Position numbers and translations under genes: made by a program. From an uncultured Aquimarina sp. (GTDB lineage Bacteria > Bacteroidota > Bacteroidia > Flavobacteriales > Flavobacteriaceae), in contig CANNFM010000001.1 of the NCBI GenBank assembly GCA_947503835.1, forward strand, positions 310,001-374,000: 64,000 bases of DNA. Direction: 5' to 3'. The first letter of the stretch is position 1; each line of letters opens with the position of its first letter. Positions 7,505 to 15,689 of this stretch are shown here, piece after piece. The notes under the pieces are model-generated. The model saw only the letters and a list, made by a program, of their open reading frames with translations, did no database searches and was not told where the DNA came from.

Positions 7505-9136
7505 TTAGGCCTCCTGTAGTTTGTGGGAGAATTTTAAAATGATAAACTCAGCAGGACGTACTGCGGCAAGTCCTATTTCTGCGATCATTCTTCCATTGAG
7601 AATATCTTCTTGTGTCATGGTTTTGCCTAATCCGATATTTACAAAATAGGCTTGTTCTTCTGTGGCTCCTGCCAGACCACCTTGCTGCCATATTCCGTAT
7701 AAAAAGCTTTCGATCATTGCTTTTACTTTTAACCAAGTTACCGCATCATTGGATTCGAAAACAGCAAACTGAGATGCTTTTTTGGTAGATTCCTCGATCA
7801 TGTTGAACAATCTTCTTACCGGTACATATCGCCATTCGTTATCATTACCGTCTAGCGTACGAGCACCCCATACCAAGGTTCCTTTACCTACAAAACCGCG
7901 TATGGCATTGATGGATTTACCATTGTCGGAATCTACATTCAATCGTTCCTGATCTTTTGACGTTATTTTCTTTACAGGTCCTATTACCGCATTTAGGCTT
8001 ACATTTGCAGGAGCTTTCCATACCCCTCTTTCTCTATCCGTAGTTGCATAGGCACCTGCTACTGCTGCACTAGGAGGTAAGATAATCCGTTGTTTTGATA
8101 CTTCGCTCACTACTCTATTGTATAATTCGGATTGCGTTTCTTTGATGGCAGATAAGCTAGTGGATGCGCCATCACCTCCATTTACAACTAGATCCTCTGC
8201 TCTTGAATTCGATTTTACAAGCGTAGTGTTGTCTAATACAATAATATCAAAATCACCCTTATCTGTAGAAGCATTCCAAGCTTCAAGAACTTTAGATGCT
8301 TCTGTACCATTTCCTACATTGGTAATTGTCAATGTTGCTTCGTCAATATTAAAAGAGAGTGTACTACCAGATCCTTTGTTAATTTTCACCTTAGGATTAT
8401 CTTGTGCAGCTCCGTTATATATGATTCTAATAGCCTCATCTACGTCTAACTTAATGATTTCTTGTGCTGAAGAACCAGAGATGATTACATCTTCTTCTTG
8501 ATATTTGTACGTAAGTGAAGTCTGTAAGTAGGGTGTATATGCCGCTCCGTATTTTAGATGATTAGTTCCTATTCCATTTCTAAAAGTTGCTACTCCTTCA
8601 TCCCCTTTTTGAATATCAAAAATGCAAAACCTGTCTTTTAATTCCTGGCACTGACTTAGAGCAGTTTGACATACCTCATGATAATCAACCGGATCTAATT
8701 GAGTGGCTTCACCCAACATAATTAAGGTAGGTTCATCTTCTTTACTCAATACATCTAAGCCTTCTAAAAAAGATTCTTTGTTATAATCATCTTGATAACT
8801 TCCTACAGATATTACATAACAATCTCCTCCTCCATTCTTAAAATATATATCTATTGCATGATATAATGTATGTTGTGGAGCTGTGACCTCAACATTTTCT
8901 ATAACTTCTTCATTTACATTGACCTTAAAAGATGCTGGCTGAGCACCTCCAAAAGCCTCTTTGAATTCTAAAAGTGTGGATACCCTAACAGCAGTATTTT
9001 TCAAGTTTTTATCGTTCTTCTTGGCTTTCTCGGTAAATCCAATAAAAGCAGGTACTGCAGTGGAAACTTCTGCTACAGATTGTGGTAATAGAGGTACTTC
9101 CTCCGTATACACATCTGGTGTTAAAAATTTAGACAT
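7505..9136 (-). CDS. contractile tail sheath protein (Afp2/3/4-like)
   Basis: This 543-residue protein is the contractile sheath, whose contraction drives the tube through the target envelope. The N-terminus MSKFLTPDVYTEEVPLLP, followed by TAVPAFIGFTEKAKK, is typical of phage-like sheath proteins. The middle, about residues 200-340, is a variable surface insertion domain. The C-terminal core contains RTLDGNDNEWRYVPVRRL, then a FESNDAVTWLKVKAMIESFL helix, and ends AEFIILKFSHKLQEA, the strand-exchange arm of the sheath. Only one sheath gene is present, whereas Afp and PVC encode several. The next gene, 42 bases on, is the main tube protein. Confidence 0.95.
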   Translation of the reverse strand: MSKFLTPDVYTEEVPLLPQSVAEVSTAVPAFIGFTEKAKKNDKNLKNTAVRVSTLLEFKEAFGGAQPASFKVNVNEEVIENVEVTAPQHTLYHAIDIYFKNGGGDCYVISVGSYQDDYNKESFLEGLDVLSKEDEPTLIMLGEATQLDPVDYHEVCQTALSQCQELKDRFCIFDIQKGDEGVATFRNGIGTNHLKYGAAYTPYLQTSLTYKYQEEDVIISGSSAQEIIKLDVDEAIRIIYNGAAQDNPKVKINKGSGSTLSFNIDEATLTITNVGNGTEASKVLEAWNASTDKGDFDIIVLDNTTLVKSNSRAEDLVVNGGDGASTSLSAIKETQSELYNRVVSEVSKQRIILPPSAAVAGAYATTDRERGVWKAPANVSLNAVIGPVKKITSKDQERLNVDSDNGKSINAIRGFVGKGTLVWGARTLDGNDNEWRYVPVRRLFNMIEESTKKASQFAVFESNDAVTWLKVKAMIESFLYGIWQQGGLAGATEEQAYFVNIGLGKTMTQEDILNGRMIAEIGLAAVRPAEFIILKFSHKLQEA

Positions 9137-9206
9137 ATTTTAAAAATTTTAAATGTTTATAATTAGCATTCCCGAAAATCGATGTAATTCTTTCGGTATG
9201 CTTTTC

Positions 9207-9983
9207 TTACTTAATTTTAATTATTTGAACACCGTTGTGTTCTTCTTCTGGATTTGGTAAATGGCTCATAAGCACATCACCATTTTTGATCAGTTTGATA
9301 TTTTTTATAGGTTTAATGCTATGGGGAACCAAATCTTTAGACTCAAAAGCCTTTATTTGGGTATTGGGGAAATTTAATCGTATAGAAGTTATGATCTGAT
9401 CTGTGTTATTTTCGTCAATGATCATTTCATTAAAACTGATTCGCTCGTCTCTAGATTCTAATGTTATAGTTGAATCATCAGTATTAGAAATAAAATAATA
9501 CTTCCATTTTATAGCCGTAGCAGTAAACTGAACCTGGTATGTAAATAACGTACCATCGCCCTCTGAATTCATTTCACTTCCTTTAATTTCTACTTTTGCT
9601 AAAGCAGGAAATCTCTGATAAGCCCCTTCCTGTTTAATTTCGCTAGCAACTAACTCAAGTTGATTTTTATGTAATTTTTCATTGGTAAAAAACATCATTT
9701 CGCCTTCTTTTACCTCAGACATATCCGTGAATTCCCGAACCGTATCCGAAGTAGGAAAAACATAAAAAGCAAATACATCATTCTGGATCTTTTCTGAAAA
9801 ACCCTTGTTTTCTTCATCAATTCCAACAAGGCAACGTATTCCTCTGGCCGTTTTTTTAAGAAGCAATCCTCGTTTTTTTAAAAGCTCCTCTGTTTCTACT
9901 ACCGGAGTGAGTACCAAATCGGCTGCTCCTCCTGAAAAATAGGAGTGTTCTATCGTAATAGAAAAGAAATCTTGATACTTCAT
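9207..9983 (-). CDS. uncharacterised eCIS-associated protein, 258 residues
   Basis: I do not recognise a named family for this 258-residue soluble protein. It begins MKYQDFFSITIEHSYFSGG and has no signal peptide or membrane segment. The sequence is beta-rich with a conserved-looking middle (ENKGFSEKIQNDVFAFYVFP). A second half with TFTYQ-like strands ends in a HNGVQIIKIK tail. It lies 35 bases after the Pvc16-like gene and 70 bases before the sheath, inside the structural operon. An accessory structural role such as a cap, collar or sheath-end factor is more likely than an effector. That role is inference from position only. Confidence 0.62.
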   Translation of the reverse strand: MKYQDFFSITIEHSYFSGGAADLVLTPVVETEELLKKRGLLLKKTARGIRCLVGIDEENKGFSEKIQNDVFAFYVFPTSDTVREFTDMSEVKEGEMMFFTNEKLHKNQLELVASEIKQEGAYQRFPALAKVEIKGSEMNSEGDGTLFTYQVQFTATAIKWKYYFISNTDDSTITLESRDERISFNEMIIDENNTDQIITSIRLNFPNTQIKAFESKDLVPHSIKPIKNIKLIKNGDVLMSHLPNPEEEHNGVQIIKIK

Positions 9984-10018
9984 GATCTTGTTTTTATCTC
10001 AGCTTTATCAGCTATTTC

Positions 10019-10657
10019 TTATGCTTGGTTATTTATATTATTTTCTTCCTCCTCCTCAGGATCCGTGATTTCTGGAAGAGGATATTTTTCGCCAACTGCC
10101 AGATTGATCTCTTGCAGGGGAGTTCCAACAAATTCTACACTTTGCTCATCAATAAAGGATAGCAATCGTACCCTATACAGTACTGATGGCAGGTAAGAAG
10201 TGTTTAAAGAATGCCATACTTGATTCTGTTCTTCCAAAGGAATTGACACCAATTCTAAGGTCAATTTCTCAATATTCTCATCTGATAACTGTGGAGAGTT
10301 TAATGGATTGAAAACCCTGTTAGCCTGAAAAAATTTAATGACATGAGATAAGAATTTAAGTGCTTGATTATAATTACCAAACTTTGACACAAAAAGCACC
10401 AAAAGTTCAATCCTAATCTCGGGATTCATCTGGGTTCTTATTCCTTCTCTTACTATACCCGAATATTGATCTGGATTTCTAAATTTTCTATCTTCTGAAA
10501 CATTGATCAGGAAAGGAGTAACCTTATCATTTGTAAAAGAAACCGGATCATTACTATTAGAATCTATAAATTCTACAACATTTAATTCTGTTGTCCCTAC
10601 ATTTTTAAGATATTCGTTGAGCTTATCTTTTAAAACACTTAATACTACATTAATCAT
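10019..10657 (-). CDS. Pvc16/DUF4255-like tail terminator protein (Afp16-like)
   Basis: This 212-residue protein is the first gene of the visible injection-system operon. The N-terminus MINVVLSVLKDKLNEYLKN, followed by a SNDPVSFTNDKVTPFLINVSEDR-type region, fits the Pvc16 N-terminal domain (formerly DUF4255). That family is associated with the terminator or cap at the distal end of the sheath-tube. The Y-N-Q-A-L-K-F-L-S-H-V-I-K-F-F-Q segment and later SIPLEEQNQVWHSLNTSYLP are also characteristic. The last residues are an acidic and asparagine-rich tail. Placing the cap gene first, directly before sheath and tube, is common in Bacteroidota eCIS clusters. Confidence 0.88.
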   Translation of the reverse strand: MINVVLSVLKDKLNEYLKNVGTTELNVVEFIDSNSNDPVSFTNDKVTPFLINVSEDRKFRNPDQYSGIVREGIRTQMNPEIRIELLVLFVSKFGNYNQALKFLSHVIKFFQANRVFNPLNSPQLSDENIEKLTLELVSIPLEEQNQVWHSLNTSYLPSVLYRVRLLSFIDEQSVEFVGTPLQEINLAVGEKYPLPEITDPEEEEENNINNQA

Positions 10658-10695
10658 GGTATATCCCTATTAAGGTTTGTTAATTTTTGAAAGTT

Positions 10696-10703
10696 CAAAG
10701 GTA
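10696..10703 (-). promoter_or_regulatory. candidate Bacteroidota -7 element for the eCIS operon
   Basis: On the minus strand the bases read TACCTTTG, matching the Bacteroidota -7 consensus TAnnTTTG. It lies 38 bases before the Pvc16-like start codon. No good TTTG -33 box lies at the expected distance. The 369-base gap 10658-11026 separates two divergent transcription units, so promoters for both should be in it; apart from this and the element at 11002 I see no gene there. Confidence 0.4.
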
Positions 10704-11001
10704 GCAGGCAATGCTATGTCCAGGCTAGTACAAGTCCGCCAAATCTGTTAAGATTTCCGACAAAACAGTTGTACAAAATCGACAGACTATAGCATTTCCG
10801 ACATTAGAGAGTTGTTGGTAAAATTGTTGTGCAATAGGGTCGCGAAACTGGGAAAACAGTCAGGCCAAAAGTATAAGAATACTAAAAGCGACCATTTTAT
10901 GGTGCAGATCTATGGTTCTTCAATCTTTTAATTTGATGCGGAATAGGGTTATCCTAAGTACCAAACTGATTTTTATCATTTTCTATACAAACGTTAAGTT
11001 T

Positions 11002-11009
11002 TAATTTTG
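11002..11009 (+). promoter_or_regulatory. candidate -7 element upstream of the MBL-fold lipoprotein gene
   Basis: The bases taattttg match the Bacteroidota TAnnTTTG -7 consensus. They lie 17 bases before the ATG at 11027, which would leave a very short leader. The -33 region is not convincing. Confidence 0.3.
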
Positions 11010-11026
11010 CCATCCAATTTGAAAAA

Positions 11027-11836
11027 ATGGATGAGATAAAACCAAAAACAAGAAGATTTCGCTGGGTATATATCTTACTGATAGTAGTAACAATTCAAAG
11101 CTGTACCATGGTAAAAATAAGTATAAGTGATAAAAGAAATCCAGTTCCCCAAACCATTGAGTTTGATGAAAATTTGAAGATTACCTCTTGGGGGGCTATT
11201 AAGGTGAACAAGTCCGATTTTTTCCCATCAAGTTTTCAAATTGTATCTGGAGGGACAACAATTTACATAGACCCCATTGAAACAGGTACATCAGGAAAGG
11301 CCGACTATATATTTATCACCCATGCACACCCTGACCATTATTCCCTTAAAACTATTGAGCGAATTGTTAAACCCGAAACCATCTTCATCTGCCCGAAAGA
11401 GGTCTTGAAAAAGCTTTCCAAAAAAGGATACACTATACGAACGGTGGTACCTGGTGACAATATTGAGATAAACGGTATCAATAGTGAAGCAGTACATGCA
11501 TATAATACCAAAAATGTATTTTTATGGATAAAGGCACATCCAAGATCCAAACAGAATGTTGGCTACATTCTAACGATTGGGAACGACATCAGAATATATC
11601 ATGCAGGCGACACAGACTACATTCCCGAAATGGAAAACATCAAAGATATTACGGTAGCTATGGTGCCTATAGGGGGAGACAACCTGACCATGAATATTGA
11701 TGAGGCGTCAAAAATAGTCAACAAAATCAAACCCAAGCTAGTTATACCAATGCACTATGAACTAAAAAACAAAGCTGATTTGACGAAATTCAAATCTTTG
11801 GTAGATAAGAATATTAAAGTTACCATATTAGAGTAA
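11027..11836 (+). CDS. MBL-fold metallo-hydrolase lipoprotein (UlaG-like)
   Basis: This 269-residue protein is a metallo-beta-lactamase-fold hydrolase. The catalytic metal motif HAHPDH is at about residues 102-107, followed by later ligands in HAGDTDYIPE and PMHYE. This layout matches the UlaG/YtnP-like group acting on small substrates; the substrate is unknown. The N-terminus has a basic stretch, a hydrophobic segment (WVYILLIVVTIQ) and then SC, a plausible lipobox with C at about residue 26. Envelope attachment is therefore likely. It heads a plus-strand set with the four-TM protein 33 bases downstream and the RsgA-type GTPase. Divergent orientation separates it from the eCIS operon. Confidence 0.78.
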   Translation: MDEIKPKTRRFRWVYILLIVVTIQSCTMVKISISDKRNPVPQTIEFDENLKITSWGAIKVNKSDFFPSSFQIVSGGTTIYIDPIETGTSGKADYIFITHAHPDHYSLKTIERIVKPETIFICPKEVLKKLSKKGYTIRTVVPGDNIEINGINSEAVHAYNTKNVFLWIKAHPRSKQNVGYILTIGNDIRIYHAGDTDYIPEMENIKDITVAMVPIGGDNLTMNIDEASKIVNKIKPKLVIPMHYELKNKADLTKFKSLVDKNIKVTILE

Positions 11837-11869
11837 GCTGTACATATCTATTATTAAAAAGGAAATCAA

Positions 11870-12301
11870 ATGGAGCATATGGATTTATCAAGCAAAAACC
11901 TTCTTGTTGTGGGGAGTGTTTTGAGTTTCCTAGTAGCACTATTGCATATTGCGCTCGCCATAAGGCCAAAACTTTATGATTATTTTGATGCTTCAAAGCT
12001 TTCTGAACTTACCGAGCAAGGTTCATCGTTTACCGTATGGATTACGCTAGGTCTGGTTATCATGTTTATCGTTTGGGGGTTTTATGGACTTTCTGGGGCA
12101 GGTATTATAAAGCACCTTCCACTATTGCGTGTTGCACTGATTAGTATCGGAGTCATTTACCTCCTACGTGCACTAATGCTTCCTTCGGATATTGTGAAAT
12201 TTGCACAGCATGATCGTCCGTTCCGTTTTATAATTTTATCGACTGGCTCTTTATTGGCAGGCCTACTCTATATTATAGGTGCCTTTGGGGTCGCGAAATG
12301 A
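11870..12301 (+). CDS. four-TM membrane protein of unknown function
   Basis: The product has 143 residues and four predicted membrane segments: LLVVGSVLSFLVALLHIAL, FTVWITLGLVIMFIVWGFYG, LPLLRVALISIGVIYLLRAL and FIILSTGSLLAGLLYIIGAF. I do not recognise a functional family. The first ATG at 11870 follows an AAAAGGA-like stretch; an alternative ATG lies at 11879. It sits 33 bases after the MBL-fold gene and 55 bases before the GTPase gene, so the three probably form one transcript. Confidence 0.75.
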   Translation: MEHMDLSSKNLLVVGSVLSFLVALLHIALAIRPKLYDYFDASKLSELTEQGSSFTVWITLGLVIMFIVWGFYGLSGAGIIKHLPLLRVALISIGVIYLLRALMLPSDIVKFAQHDRPFRFIILSTGSLLAGLLYIIGAFGVAK

Positions 12302-12356
12302 AAAATTTAATGTATTCGAAAGTTAAACTGAACCATCAATAGTAAGAAGATAAAAA

Positions 12357-13424
12357 ATGACACTTATAGAATTAGGATACACTGCTAGCTTAGAGCACTA
12401 TCGAAAAGATAAAAACCTGGACTCTTTCAATGTGGGCCGAATTATATCCGAACACAAAGATAGATATGTAGTAAAAACAGATACAGGTGAATTTGATGCC
12501 GAGCTCATTGGTAATTTGCGATTTACCGCCGAAAGTCGTCATGACCTGCCCGCCGTTGGGGATTGGGTGGCAATTTCCGAATATGATGAGCATAAAGCCT
12601 TGATTCATTCCATTTATCCGAGACATTCAATTATAGAAAGAAAAGCCGTCGGAAAGTCAGGGCAGACTCAAATAATTGCTACAAACGTTGATTACGGCCT
12701 TATTGTTCAGTCGGTGAACAGGGATTTTAATATAAACCGATTAGAAAGGTATTTGACAATCTGTAACGCTTCAAGAGTAAAACCAATTATAGTTCTTAGC
12801 AAAATCGATCTTATAGATGAACATGGACTAAAAAAACTTCTAAATCAAATAAACGAACGAATTAAAGAGGTCCCATTGATAGCCTTAAGCAATGAATCCA
12901 ATATTGGACTGGACACACTGGAAGCCATTATAAAAAAAGGTAAGACCTATTGTTTACTAGGTTCCTCGGGTGTAGGAAAATCAACACTATTGAATAAGAT
13001 AAGTGGTAAAAAAATAATGGATACCGGTGCTATAAGCCAAAGTATCGATAGAGGTAGGCATGTCACCAGCCATAGAGAACTGATCGTTCTGGGAAACGGT
13101 GGAATTTTAATCGACAATCCAGGGATGAGGGAAATCGGTATTACAGATTCCAAATCTGGACTTTATAGTACATTTGATGATATCGTAAAGTTATCTTCCG
13201 ATTGTAAGTTCAAGGATTGTACGCACACAAAGGAAATTGGTTGTGCTGTAATTAAAGCTCTAGAGAACGGTGATATCGATCATGCCTCCTATGAAAACTA
13301 CTTGAAAATGGAGCGTGAAAAAGAGCATTTTGAATCTACCGTTGCCGAGCGGCGCAAGAAAGACAAGGATTTTGGAAAAATGATAAAACAGTTTAAAAAT
13401 CAAAAACACAAAGGTAAGGCGTAG
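12357..13424 (+). CDS. rsgA: ribosome small subunit-dependent GTPase A, long form
   Basis: This 355-residue circularly permuted GTPase helps late maturation of the 30S subunit. The N-terminal OB-fold spans about residues 20-100 (PAVGDWVAISEY). The G motifs come in permuted order: G4 LSKIDLID near 143-150, G1 GSSGVGKSTLLN near 201, and G3 DNPGMRE near 257. The C-terminal zinc domain has CKFKDCTHTKEIGCAV and a basic helical tail. The N-terminus MTLIELGYTASLEHY resembles the roughly 350-residue long form of RsgA rather than the roughly 315-residue form I associate with Bacteroidota housekeeping. A second copy elsewhere in the genome is therefore plausible. Confidence 0.93.
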   Translation: MTLIELGYTASLEHYRKDKNLDSFNVGRIISEHKDRYVVKTDTGEFDAELIGNLRFTAESRHDLPAVGDWVAISEYDEHKALIHSIYPRHSIIERKAVGKSGQTQIIATNVDYGLIVQSVNRDFNINRLERYLTICNASRVKPIIVLSKIDLIDEHGLKKLLNQINERIKEVPLIALSNESNIGLDTLEAIIKKGKTYCLLGSSGVGKSTLLNKISGKKIMDTGAISQSIDRGRHVTSHRELIVLGNGGILIDNPGMREIGITDSKSGLYSTFDDIVKLSSDCKFKDCTHTKEIGCAVIKALENGDIDHASYENYLKMEREKEHFESTVAERRKKDKDFGKMIKQFKNQKHKGKA

Positions 13425-13617
13425 TTGATACTTTGAATGCAACTGCCATTTTTCTGTATGAATGTTGATCTTGGACGCGCCCTATAAAACAAAGATTTCA
13501 GGAAATACCTTAATACTATTTTATTCAATAAATTGTGCAATTATAAAGACATCAAAAGATGTCATTCTAAATGTCCTTCTAAAAAAAAGCAAAATGTTGT
13601 ACCTGAAACAAAAAAAA

Positions 13618-13637
13618 GCCTAGATTTTCATCTAGGC
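13618..13637 (-). terminator. rho-independent terminator after tRNA-Leu
   Basis: On the minus strand, GCCTAGA pairs with TCTAGGC around a six-base loop. A run of seven or more T follows (A tract at 13611-13617 on the plus strand). It lies 8 bases beyond the tRNA 3' end. Confidence 0.85.
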
Positions 13638-13645
13638 CTTTATCG

Positions 13646-13727
13646 TACTCAAGGCGGGAATCGAACCCGCACGTCTCGCGACATTGGATTTTGAATCCAA
13701 CGTGTCTACCAATTCCACCACTTGAGC
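13646..13727 (-). tRNA. tRNA-Leu (anticodon CAA)
   Basis: The minus strand folds as a class II tRNA. The acceptor GCTCAAG pairs with CTTGAGT (with one G-T pair) and the D arm contains TGGTAGACAC. The anticodon stem is TTGGA/TCCAA with loop TTCAAAA, which gives anticodon CAA. A variable arm (TGTCGCGAGACG) and T arm GCGGGTTCGATTCCCGC follow. The long variable arm and identity bases indicate leucine. CCA is not encoded; the discriminator is A. Confidence 0.95.
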
Positions 13728-13812
13728 GTTAATGGATGGCAAAATTAGCAAAATATTCGTTTTTCGCCATCAAATAAGTAATAAAATACACGCTAGAGTT
13801 GAAATAAATTTT

Positions 13813-13820
13813 TAAATTTG
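13813..13820 (+). promoter_or_regulatory. candidate -7 element for prs
   Basis: The bases taaatttg match TAnnTTTG and lie 54 bases before the prs ATG. A TTG at 13799 is too close to serve as a normal -33 box. The gap also carries the upstream end of the oppositely oriented tRNA. Confidence 0.45.
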
Positions 13821-13874
13821 CACCTTGTTTTAAGAAAATAAGTTTTAACTCATTACAAAACAACAATTTACCCT

Positions 13875-14816
13875 ATGCCAACCGGAGTTACAGAAGCCAA
13901 ATTTTTTGCATGTACACAAAGTACCGAACTCGCAGAAAAAATAGTAGCATCCTACGGTGCTAAATTAGGTAATGTAATTACATCAACCTATAGTGATGGT
14001 GAGTTTCAACCTTCTTTTGAAGAATCTGTGAGAGGATCAAGAGTATTTATTATTGGTTCGACACACCCAAGTTCTGATCATTTAATGGAAATGTTACTAA
14101 TGCTCGATGCTGCAAAAAGAGCATCAGCAAGGCATATTACAGCAGTATTACCATATTATGGTTGGGCACGTCAAGACAGAAAAGATAAGCCAAGAGTACC
14201 GATAGCAGCAAAGTTAATTGCTAAAATGCTTGAAACTGCAGGAGCAACAAGAATTATCACCATGGATCTGCATGCAGATCAGATCCAAGGGTTTTTTGAG
14301 AAACCAGTAGATCATTTATTTGCATCCACTATATTTTTGCCTTACTTACAATCATTAAATTTAAGTGATCTCACTATTGCTTCACCAGATATGGGTGGTT
14401 CTAAAAGAGCGTATGCCTATTCTAAAGCATTAAAAAGTGATGTAGTAATATGTTATAAACAACGCGCCAAAGCCAATGTAATTTCTCACATGGAGCTCAT
14501 AGGTGATGTTACCGGCAAGAATGTAGTATTAGTAGATGATATGGTTGATACCGCAGGAACATTAACCAAGGCTGCCGACCTGATGATAGAAAGAGGAGCA
14601 TTAAGTGTTAGAGCAATCTGTACACATCCTATTCTTTCGGGTACTGCCTATGAAAAAATAGAGAATTCAAAACTAGAAGAATTGATCGTTACGGATTCTA
14701 TACCGTTACGACAAGAAAGTAATAAAATTAGAGTAGTAAGCTGTGCAGATTTATTTGCAGATGTTATGAACCGAGTTCATAATAACGAGTCTATTAGCTC
14801 TAAGTTTATAATGTAA
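13875..14816 (+). CDS. prs: ribose-phosphate pyrophosphokinase
   Basis: This 313-residue cytoplasmic enzyme transfers pyrophosphate from ATP to ribose 5-phosphate. The PRPP product feeds purine, pyrimidine, NAD, histidine and tryptophan synthesis. Family marks include SDGEFQPSFEESVRG, LPYYGWARQDRKDKPR near residue 95, the metal site ITMDLHADQIQGFF near 130, and the PRPP-binding loop VVLVDDMVDTAGTLTKAA near 217. Length is normal. It is followed 23 bases later by the L25/Ctc gene; that pairing is widespread in bacteria, and the two probably share a promoter. Confidence 0.97.
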   Translation: MPTGVTEAKFFACTQSTELAEKIVASYGAKLGNVITSTYSDGEFQPSFEESVRGSRVFIIGSTHPSSDHLMEMLLMLDAAKRASARHITAVLPYYGWARQDRKDKPRVPIAAKLIAKMLETAGATRIITMDLHADQIQGFFEKPVDHLFASTIFLPYLQSLNLSDLTIASPDMGGSKRAYAYSKALKSDVVICYKQRAKANVISHMELIGDVTGKNVVLVDDMVDTAGTLTKAADLMIERGALSVRAICTHPILSGTAYEKIENSKLEELIVTDSIPLRQESNKIRVVSCADLFADVMNRVHNNESISSKFIM

Positions 14817-14839
14817 ATTAATAATTAATAAATTTTAAA

Positions 14840-15478
14840 ATGAAATCATTAACAATCAATGCATCTCAAAGAGAAAGCGTAGGCAAGAAAGCAACAAAAG
14901 CCTTACGTAATGCTGGACAGGTACCTTGTGTTATTTACGGTGGAGACACTATTGTACACTTTGCAGCGCCAGAAATTGCTTTCAAAAACTTAGTGTACAC
15001 TCCAGACGTTCATACCGTGGTAATCGCGTTGGATAATGGTACAAAGATAAACGTTATCTTACAGGATATTCAATTTCACCCTGTAACCGATAAGATTTTA
15101 CACATCGATTTTATTCAAATTTTTGATGATAAGCCTATCACTGTAGAACTTCCTTTTAGAACTACAGGAGCTGCAAAAGGAGTTCTTAATGGAGGTGTGT
15201 TACGTTATAACTTAAGACGTATCAAAGTAAAAGGTTTTGCTTCTAAATTACCAGATGTAATCGAAGGAGACATTACAAACCTTAAAATCGGAAATAAATT
15301 ATTAGTTACTGAAGTAGCAAGTGATGATTTCACCATCCTACACCCAGATAACACTGTAGTTTGTATGGTTAAAACTTCTCGTACTGCTATTGTAGAAGAC
15401 GAAGAAGAAGAAGAAGAAGAAACAGCTGCCGAAGGAGGAGAAACTCCAGCTGCTGAAGCACCAGCTGCAGAAGCATAG
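14840..15478 (+). CDS. rplY: 50S ribosomal protein L25/general stress protein Ctc
   Basis: The 212-residue product is the long (Ctc/TL5) form of ribosomal protein L25, which binds 5S rRNA. The N-terminal L25 domain (residues 1-90) has the motif [15 protein letters not shown]. The C-terminal beta domain (about 95-180) includes [20 protein letters not shown]. The tail is a low-complexity acidic and alanine-rich stretch ([11 protein letters not shown], then repeated PAAEA), as is common in Bacteroidota. It ends 24 bases before a strong terminator, closing the prs-rplY unit. Confidence 0.95.
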   Translation: MKSLTINASQRESVGKKATKALRNAGQVPCVIYGGDTIVHFAAPEIAFKNLVYTPDVHTVVIALDNGTKINVILQDIQFHPVTDKILHIDFIQIFDDKPITVELPFRTTGAAKGVLNGGVLRYNLRRIKVKGFASKLPDVIEGDITNLKIGNKLLVTEVASDDFTILHPDNTVVCMVKTSRTAIVEDEEEEEEETAAEGGETPAAEAPAAEA

Positions 15479-15502
15479 TTTTCTGACTATAGAATATTAT
15501 AA

Positions 15503-15531
15503 AAGCACTTTGATTATGATTCAAAGTGCTT
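15503..15531 (+). terminator. rho-independent terminator after rplY
   Basis: AAGCACTTTGA pairs perfectly with TCAAAGTGCTT around a seven-base loop, followed by a run of T (15531-15537). Confidence 0.92.
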
Positions 15532-15615
15532 TTTTTATTTTTTCCTAAATTTATGGGCGTGTCTTCGATCTTAATGATCGAGACCGGGCTATTTGCTTTT
15601 ACTCCTCAATTGTTC

Positions 15616-15638
15616 ACCCTTCGAGAGCCTCAGGGGTC
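15616..15638. repeat. imperfect palindrome with CTTCGAGAgCCTCAGG core
   Basis: The sequence ACCCTTCGAGAGCCTCAGGG is nearly the same as the palindrome core upstream of serS (30742-30762). It lies in the rplY-pth gap and looks like a copy of a dispersed intergenic repeat. A separate small hairpin (GTCTTCGATC...GATCGAGAC) lies just upstream, near 15559-15583. Confidence 0.55.
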
Positions 15639-15689
15639 ACAATCTGCGGGGTAACCGCTTCTATCCCTCACGCAAAAAAATAATACGAT

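Noticed and set aside
1..10657. Type VI secretion system or contractile prophage
   Set aside because: The spike and gp25 proteins are shared by these systems, but the Pvc16-like and LysM tube proteins, single sheath gene and absence of membrane complex or head genes fit an eCIS better. The unseen left side could still change this.
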